Origin: Deltaproteobacteria bacterium
GTDB lineage: Bacteria; Bdellovibrionota; UBA1018; UBA923
NCBI GenBank assembly: GCA_016194725.1
Contig: JACQAW010000204.1
Location: forward strand, 1-6,110
Direction: 5' to 3'
DNA: 6,110 bases
Each line of letters begins with the position of its first letter. The first letter of the stretch is position 1. A program made the position numbers and the translations under genes. Under the pieces are notes generated by a model, which saw only the letters and a program-made list of their open reading frames with translations, did not search any database and was not told where the DNA came from. Shown piece after piece: positions 5,123-6,110 of this stretch.

Positions 5123-5578
5123 ATGGCATTTGGTGGAGTCGAATTTTTCAGCGCGGTACTGCTGGTTTCAAAAGATGTGGATCGGCTGGCACACTTTTAT
5201 CGCGAAGTCTTGAAATTCCCCCTGAAGGACGAGCAACACGGTGAAACCGAAAAGCATTATGGGTGCGAGCTGGGCGACTTGCATTTTGCCATACACCCCG
5301 CTGAGAACTTTAAAGGCGCCGCGCCGGGCATCGGAGCGGTGAAGCTGGCGTTTGAAATTTTCGATATGGATGGTTTCATCGGGCATCTGACGGCACATGA
5401 CGTACAACCACTATATGCTCCTCGAAAAATGGGTCCTATGCTCATTACCGCCGTGCGTGACCCCGATGGCAACGAGGTCGAGTTCACCCAGCTTGCGCCA
5501 GCCTGGTACAAGCACCTGGAAAAACGGCGCGCCGAAGGCCATGATATTCTTCAGCGCTGGAAATCGCACGCGGGTTGA
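5123..5578 (+). CDS. VOC superfamily (glyoxalase / extradiol dioxygenase fold) protein
   Basis: 151 residues forming two beta-alpha-beta-beta-beta units. The first has FFSAVLLVSKDVDRLAHFYREVLKFPLK, the strand and helix that open nearly every VOC protein, then GDLHFAIHP (51-59). The second has AVKLAFEIFDMDGFIGHL (72-89) and the closing RDPDGNEVEF (112-121), the family's best-known signature. Glu120 at the end matches the usual C-terminal metal ligand, but the first-strand His or Gln ligand seems replaced by a Ser/Ala (FSAVLLV), so metal dependence is in doubt. VOC members include glyoxalase I, ring-cleavage dioxygenases, epimerases and antibiotic-binding proteins; the substrate cannot be told from this sequence. 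A helical tail (about 128-148) extends past the fold. It probably heads an operon with the coiled-coil gene 14 bp downstream. Soluble, cytoplasmic. Confidence 0.9.
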   Translation: MAFGGVEFFSAVLLVSKDVDRLAHFYREVLKFPLKDEQHGETEKHYGCELGDLHFAIHPAENFKGAAPGIGAVKLAFEIFDMDGFIGHLTAHDVQPLYAPRKMGPMLITAVRDPDGNEVEFTQLAPAWYKHLEKRRAEGHDILQRWKSHAG

Positions 5579-5592
5579 TTCAGTATTGAAGG

Positions 5593-6110
5593 GTGAAGAC
5601 TCTTTTTACCGTCGTAATCACCCTCTTGGTCACCTACGGCGGCTATCGCGCATATCAGATTTATCAGGACGATCGCCAGCTCGTGAGTACGCTGGCCGGC
5701 AAGCTGGACAAGGCCGAGCAAAAGCTGGGGCAGGTTGAGAGCACGCTCGAAAAAAAGCGCGTAGCCGAAGCCCAAGCCAAGCTGAACCGAATTTCGGCAT
5801 TGAAGGCGGATATCGAGCGGCAAGAGCGGCTGATAAGCGAGCTGGACCGGAAAATCAGCGCGCTCGACGTGGGTCGCACCAACTCGGTCGCAGACCAGCT
5901 TATTGACGAACTTCGTTACCAGCAAAGCCGGGTGTCGGTGCTTGAAGAGCAGCTGCGCGAATACAAGTCCGGCATAGCACGCGAGGATTCTGATCTGAAA
6001 TCGATCAGAACCCAGGGCAGCGCGCAAAAGCGGGCCGTACTGCGTTCGTATCAGGACCAGATCAATCGACAACAAGATGCCTTGCGCACGCTTCGCGAAA
6101 AACTGCGTGA
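5593..6110 (+). CDS. Membrane-anchored or exported coiled-coil protein, C-terminus cut by window edge
   Basis: The frame from GTG 5593 runs 172 codons to the window edge without a stop. An N-terminal MKTLFTVVITLLVTYGGYRAY is a short signal-anchor helix (about 3-18), after which nearly all residues form long charged helices with heptad-like Leu/Ile spacing (about 28-93, 100-130 and 143-172), broken near 94-98 (GRTNS) and 131-143. Such a layout fits an envelope-spanning or scaffold protein; the lack of any other domain prevents a closer name, and the missing C-terminus may hold one. GTG is the likely start because an in-frame TGA (5587-5589) lies just upstream and the anchor helix begins directly; GAAGG abuts it with almost no spacer, so initiation may depend on translational coupling to the VOC gene ending at 5578. 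Confidence 0.8.
   Translation, partial: MKTLFTVVITLLVTYGGYRAYQIYQDDRQLVSTLAGKLDKAEQKLGQVESTLEKKRVAEAQAKLNRISALKADIERQERLISELDRKISALDVGRTNSVADQLIDELRYQQSRVSVLEEQLREYKSGIAREDSDLKSIRTQGSAQKRAVLRSYQDQINRQQDALRTLREKLR

Noticed and set aside
5551..6075. A 174-codon minus-strand open frame with many hydrophobic residues
   Set aside because: It lies wholly opposite the coiled-coil gene; the complement of charged helical codons often reads as hydrophobic. It has no ribosome binding site and spans two genes.

Overview
The window carries seven protein-coding genes and a partial eighth; both end genes are cut by the window edge. Genes are tightly packed, and no stretch over 300 bases lacks a gene. DNA is moderately GC-rich with GC-rich third codon positions. 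A signal-peptide protein ending in a C-terminal Phe and built like a small outer-membrane barrel, plus an HD-GYP signalling protein, point to a free-living Gram-negative bacterium. The middle module of the HD-GYP protein recalls proteins of Bdellovibrionota/Deltaproteobacteria-type organisms, but that placement is a guess. No tRNA, rRNA, CRISPR array, insertion sequence, integrase or phage gene is visible.

Layout. 1-895 (minus): membrane protein with BON, two-TM and SRPBCC modules, running off the left edge. 979-1587 (plus): CPBP/Rce1-type glutamic intramembrane protease, divergent from the first gene across an 83-bp gap that holds an inverted repeat. 1597-2361 (minus): secreted protein of unknown family, convergent with the protease 9 bp away, with a leader that can hide its ribosome binding site. 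2478-2945 (minus): four-helix membrane protein resembling DUF2269/CopD. 3009-3596 (plus): exported probable outer-membrane beta-barrel. 3604-4992 (minus): REC-like/HD-GYP protein, whose stop codon and that of the barrel gene lie in the two arms of one small perfect palindrome. 5123-5578 (plus): VOC/glyoxalase-fold protein, followed 14 bp later by 5593-6110 (plus): membrane-anchored coiled-coil protein running off the right edge.

Most genes are single transcription units in alternating orientation; only the last pair looks like an operon. A common theme is the cell envelope: five or six of the eight products are membrane-bound, exported or outer-membrane, and the HD-GYP protein is a candidate cyclic-di-GMP effector or hydrolase. 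I see no evidence for one joint pathway. The most unusual items are the modular BON-SRPBCC membrane protein, the HD-GYP protein with altered signature residues in both recognisable domains, and several dyad-symmetric elements in the intergenic gaps. I do not see a convincing new multi-gene system.
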